Position numbers and translations under genes: made by a program. The notes under the pieces are model-generated. The model was given only the letters and a program-made list of their open reading frames with translations. It made no database searches and was not told the origin of the DNA. From contig JAHDWA010000019.1 in NCBI GenBank assembly GCA_023382535.1, positions 14,541 through 78,540 of the forward strand: 64,000 bases of DNA, given 5' to 3'. This document shows, piece by piece, positions 60,694 to 64,000 of this stretch (its first letter is position 1; every line of letters begins with the position of its first letter). This DNA comes from Anaerolineae bacterium. GTDB taxonomy: Bacteria > Chloroflexota > Anaerolineae > 4572-78 > J111.

Positions 60694-63510
60694 GTGAAAC
60701 AGCGAACGATTTTCCTGATATTGAGTGCAGCCCTGGCCCTGGCCGCCGCTTATGGCGGCGGTGAGGCTGAGGCGCTGTTTCAATCGCCCTTGCCAACTCC
60801 GACGATGATTTACACCCCCACCCCCTCGGCCACGCCGACGGCGACCCACACCCCGACCCTCACCCCCAGCCCCACGGTTGGCCCGCCGCTGCTTTTGCCT
60901 GCGGCGACCTGCGGCCAGATCGGCGCGGTGGTCACGGTGGAGGCGGTCAACTTCAGCCCCAACGCGCTCGCGAGCCTGACCTGGAGCGGTTTACCCCTGG
61001 GGACCGACCCTTCTCCGCTGCAAGCCGACCCGGTTGGCCGCCTGCGCTTCACCTTTGTCGTGCCCAACGACTACGCCGGGCCGCACCTGGTGCGCGTTGC
61101 GGATGGCCTACGCCTGGCCCAGTTTACCTTCAGCCTGGGCGAAGACTGCGCCCCGCCCCCGCCGACCGAGATGGCGACGCCGGCAGCCTCGCCCACCCCG
61201 ACCTGGACGCCGACGGCCACCGCCACTCCCCCGGCGGAATTACCCCGCCTGCGCTGCGAACCGGAAGCGGCCGTGCCCGATACCGTGATTTACGTCTACG
61301 GGGAGAATTTCCACCCCGGCGGCCTGTTTCACCAGCTGCGTTGGGATGGCGTGGCCATTCCCTGGGCGCCCAATGGGCTGACCGTGGGCGATGACGGCAA
61401 GTTTATGCTCTGGTTTGCGACCCCTTCCGATACCTATGAGCTGCACACCCTGGTCGCCGACGACGGCAGGGGCAGCACAGCGGAATGTTATCTCGACCTG
61501 CTGCCGCGCGACCCGACCCCGACCTGGACCCCGACCGCCAGCCTGACCCCGACCCCCACCGCCACCTGGACACCCGGCCCGCCGCCGCGCATCACCGTCA
61601 CCCCGACCCTGGAGCCCTCGCCCTTTGACTTCTGCGTCGAGGCAGACGCGGTCTTCAGCCGCAACCCGCTGGTGGACACCTTGATTGACGCCGGGCTGGT
61701 CCTGACCAACACCTACACCGCCTGGCCGGAGAACCGGCTGCAGCTGGCCATCTGGCAGTATGACCAACTCCAGGCGGCCGACACCGGGGTGCGCTTCAGC
61801 CTGCCGGGCCTGCCTGCCGGCCAGGCGCTGACCCTGCGCCAGCAGTTCCAGGTGACGCGCTCCGCCGGGCCGGCCTGGTTTCAACTCCGGCTGGTGGATC
61901 AGACCACCGGGCAGGAGTCAATCTGCGGCAGCTCGCCCTGGTTTGTTCTCTATGTCCAGGATGATGAGCCGTATCCGCCGCCGCTGCTGGAACCGGCGGA
62001 TAACATCTGGCTGAACCGCCGCGATTTGACGCTGGCCTGGCTGCCGGCCGAAATACCGCCAGGGGCCGGGCCGGTGGACGGCTACGAGCTCCACCTGCTC
62101 GACCGGGACGGGGTGAGCCTGCTGGAACAGGTTATCGGGCCGGAGGTGAGCGGGTGGTCCTACCCCCTGGCGGCCGATTACGGCGAGCGCCAATTGGCCT
62201 GGCGGGTACGGGCGCATAATGCCGCCGGCTGGGGCCGCTGGGCGACTGCCTTTTACTTCGGGGTGGATACGACGGCACCCGCCGTCAATCTCAGCCTGGC
62301 CGGGACGCCGGGCGACGACGGCTGGTGGCTCTCGCCGGTGACGGTCCGCCTCGGCGGAGCCGACCCCTTCCCCGGCTCCGGGCTGGCAGCGACCTACCTG
62401 CAAATGGGCGAGAGCCGCTGGCAGCAGGTCATTCCGGGTGGAGCTAACTCGGTGGACCGGGAGGGTATTTACCGGCTGCGCGTCTACGGGCGGGATCAGG
62501 CCCTCAACCGCAGCCCGGTCGTCGTCGAGCCGGTCAGGATTGACCTCTCCCCGCCTTACCGGGTCGAGGCTGTCTTTGACCGGGTGGCGACTTCTTCCGG
62601 CTGGTATACCGCCCCCCTGACCATCAGCCTGGCTGCTGCCGACGAGGTCTCCGGGGTGGCCGAACGGCTGGCCCGGCTGGACGGCGGGGCCTGGCAGCCG
62701 GATGGCGTCACGGTGGGCGGCGAGGGCATTCACCCGGTTGAATTCAAGGCTCGTGATGCCGCCGGCCACGAGACCGGAACCCGCCAGACCACGGCCAAAC
62801 TGGACTTGACTCCACCCGCGGGGGCCATTGCCCTGAATGGGGCGCTGTGCCAGGTCTGCCCGCCGATCACGGTCAGTGTTGCCGGCGGCGACGCCGCCAG
62901 CGGCCTGGCTCACTGGGCGCTGCGGCTGGAGCTGCCGGTGGCCTGGCTGGGCGATAAAATGGCCGGTCTGGCCGCGCCTTTGACCCCGGGCGACACGGTG
63001 CTGGCCTCGGGCAGTGACGGCAGCCGGGACATCCTCCTAAAAGGAGGCGACCTGCCGGTTGGCCCGCTGACCCTGCGCCTGGCCGTCCAGGATACAGCCG
63101 GCTGGGTAACGGCGCAAGAGCTGCAAGTTGACAACGCGCTCTACACCGCCGGGCCCACGCCGACCCCCTGGTTGATGGCCACCGCCACGCCCTGGCCCAC
63201 CCCCACCCCGGGGGTCATGCCTTACGTGACGATTACTCCCACGCCAGGCACGCCTGGTAGCAGTGTTGGGGGGGGCGGTGATGATGATGGCAGCGGTAAT
63301 GGTGGGAGCAGCTCAGGCAGCGATGACAACAGCCTGGACGCACCCGGCCGGCCGCTGGGCTACCCCGTCGGTGGGACCGTCGTTCCGGCCATCCTGCCGG
63401 TTACGGGGGAAGGGATGGAGGGAGGAGGGTGGATAGCGGATGGTAGATGGTGGATCGTAGTCTTCGCCGTCGCCGGGTTAGCCATCCCCTGGCTCGCCGG
63501 GAAAGGATAG
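60694..63510 (+). CDS. Second LPVTG-anchored surface protein
   Basis: A 938-aa secreted protein. A signal peptide (IFLILSAALALAAAYGG) is followed by Pro/Thr linkers with PTPT repeats and two Ig-like/IPT-type modules (from about residues 65 and 185). Fibronectin-like and other beta-sandwich modules follow, one of them around GWYTAPLTISLAAADEVSGV. A Gly/Ser/Asp-rich segment precedes the sorting signal ILPVTGE (900-906). The signal continues with a 15-residue insert encoded by a dispersed repeat, a hydrophobic helix and a short GKG end. GTG 60694 has GGAGGAGG 8 nt upstream. It lies in the same direction as the sortase, which should anchor it. Confidence 0.88.
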   Translation: MKQRTIFLILSAALALAAAYGGGEAEALFQSPLPTPTMIYTPTPSATPTATHTPTLTPSPTVGPPLLLPAATCGQIGAVVTVEAVNFSPNALASLTWSGLPLGTDPSPLQADPVGRLRFTFVVPNDYAGPHLVRVADGLRLAQFTFSLGEDCAPPPPTEMATPAASPTPTWTPTATATPPAELPRLRCEPEAAVPDTVIYVYGENFHPGGLFHQLRWDGVAIPWAPNGLTVGDDGKFMLWFATPSDTYELHTLVADDGRGSTAECYLDLLPRDPTPTWTPTASLTPTPTATWTPGPPPRITVTPTLEPSPFDFCVEADAVFSRNPLVDTLIDAGLVLTNTYTAWPENRLQLAIWQYDQLQAADTGVRFSLPGLPAGQALTLRQQFQVTRSAGPAWFQLRLVDQTTGQESICGSSPWFVLYVQDDEPYPPPLLEPADNIWLNRRDLTLAWLPAEIPPGAGPVDGYELHLLDRDGVSLLEQVIGPEVSGWSYPLAADYGERQLAWRVRAHNAAGWGRWATAFYFGVDTTAPAVNLSLAGTPGDDGWWLSPVTVRLGGADPFPGSGLAATYLQMGESRWQQVIPGGANSVDREGIYRLRVYGRDQALNRSPVVVEPVRIDLSPPYRVEAVFDRVATSSGWYTAPLTISLAAADEVSGVAERLARLDGGAWQPDGVTVGGEGIHPVEFKARDAAGHETGTRQTTAKLDLTPPAGAIALNGALCQVCPPITVSVAGGDAASGLAHWALRLELPVAWLGDKMAGLAAPLTPGDTVLASGSDGSRDILLKGGDLPVGPLTLRLAVQDTAGWVTAQELQVDNALYTAGPTPTPWLMATATPWPTPTPGVMPYVTITPTPGTPGSSVGGGGDDDGSGNGGSSSGSDDNSLDAPGRPLGYPVGGTVVPAILPVTGEGMEGGGWIADGRWWIVVFAVAGLAIPWLAGKG

Positions 63511-63514
63511 AGTC

Positions 63515-64000
63515 ATGCAGGCTTTGATCATACTGGGCAGCAACGTGGACCGGGAGGCGAACTTACGCCGGGCGGTAACGTTGTTGCAGCACTGGCCCTT
63601 TATCGCCCTGCAGGCGATCAGCCCCATCTACGAATCGGCGGCAGTGGGCGACCCGGCCCAGGCGCCCTACTGGAATGCGGCCGGCCTGATTGAGACCGGC
63701 CTGCCGCCGCTCTTCCTGAAAGAAAATCTACGCCTCATCGAGGCGGCCCTCGGCCGGGTCCGGGGGGCGGGGGCTAGCCCCGGCCAAATCCCGATTGATC
63801 TCGATCTGGTTCTTTACGGGCAGTCTATGGTTGACCTGGGTCGCCGGCATATTCCCGACCCGGCCATTTATCACGACCCCCACGTCGCCCTACCCCTGGC
63901 CGACCTTGCGCCAGACTGGGTCCACCCGGAAAGCGGCGAAACGCTGGCCGAGATCGCCCACCAACTCAATTTTTCCGACAAGGAGATTTACAAAGTGAAT
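63515..64000 (+). CDS. folK: 2-amino-4-hydroxy-6-hydroxymethyldihydropteridine diphosphokinase (HPPK), runs off window
   Basis: 162 codons are visible without a stop; HPPK proteins are about 160 residues, so nearly all is present. The start reads MQALIILGSNVDREANLRRA with the LGSN motif. ISPIYESAAVGDPAQAPYWN follows, matching the YES and N-A substrate region. The C-terminal signature appears as IPIDLDLVLYG and RHIPDPAIYHDPHVALPLAD. The enzyme transfers pyrophosphate from ATP to the pterin in folate synthesis, in the cytoplasm. It lies 4 bp after the second LPVTG gene, so it may be co-transcribed, although the function is unrelated. Confidence 0.9.
   Translation, partial: MQALIILGSNVDREANLRRAVTLLQHWPFIALQAISPIYESAAVGDPAQAPYWNAAGLIETGLPPLFLKENLRLIEAALGRVRGAGASPGQIPIDLDLVLYGQSMVDLGRRHIPDPAIYHDPHVALPLADLAPDWVHPESGETLAEIAHQLNFSDKEIYKVN

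Overview
The window looks like a chromosomal contig from a Chloroflexota bacterium (Anaerolineae-like). This is inferred from three things. A secreted protein ends in the CYLPLINR-type C-terminus that is common in that phylum. Large DUF11-repeat surface proteins carry LPVTG sorting signals next to a sortase. Short palindromic intergenic repeats are abundant. No rRNA is present, so placement is by protein style only.

Region 1 (1-22.6 kb) is ordinary chromosome with catabolic and transport genes. It opens with the end of a topoisomerase B subunit and the full A subunit. A phosphoribosyltransferase and an HPF-like protein follow on the minus strand. A catabolic cluster then runs rightwards: IclR regulator, cytochrome P450, and a two-subunit PEP-synthase-like phosphotransferase whose sizes resemble phenylphosphate synthase. 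After a four-helix-bundle pseudogene come an aldehyde dehydrogenase, two tandem HD-domain hydrolases and a short-chain dehydrogenase. Pointing the other way are a MarR/DHA2 efflux pair, a polar amino acid ABC transporter operon and a malic enzyme fused to phosphotransacetylase.

Region 2 (22.9-31.3 kb) begins at a tRNA-Val(CAC) and looks like an integrated plasmid-like element. It holds a ParB-like protein with a zinc ribbon, small overlapping genes, an FtsK/HerA-like ATPase, a ParM-like actin followed by a ParR-like small protein, a WGR protein and a DnaA-domain-I-only protein that may start replication. No integrase or relaxase is visible.

Region 3 (31.5-49.9 kb) is the most unusual part. 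A co-directional operon of five very large genes (products of about 975, 1161, 1011, 1636 and 609 aa) plus a small transglutaminase-like gene is bracketed by two diverged direct repeats of about 300 bp. One product is an M64-like metallopeptidase with HEFGH, one resembles DUF6603 proteins, and the others match nothing I can name. None has a visible signal peptide or membrane segment. This is my candidate for an undescribed system.

Region 4 (49.9-64 kb) is a cell-surface locus: an alpha/beta hydrolase on the minus strand, then a sortase, a 44-aa ORF and a GAF histidine kinase coupled by 4-nt overlaps. Next come a 1559-aa DUF11 LPVTG protein, a degenerate HAD-like protein, a secreted M30-like protein that has lost HExxH, a second LPVTG protein, and folK running off the end.
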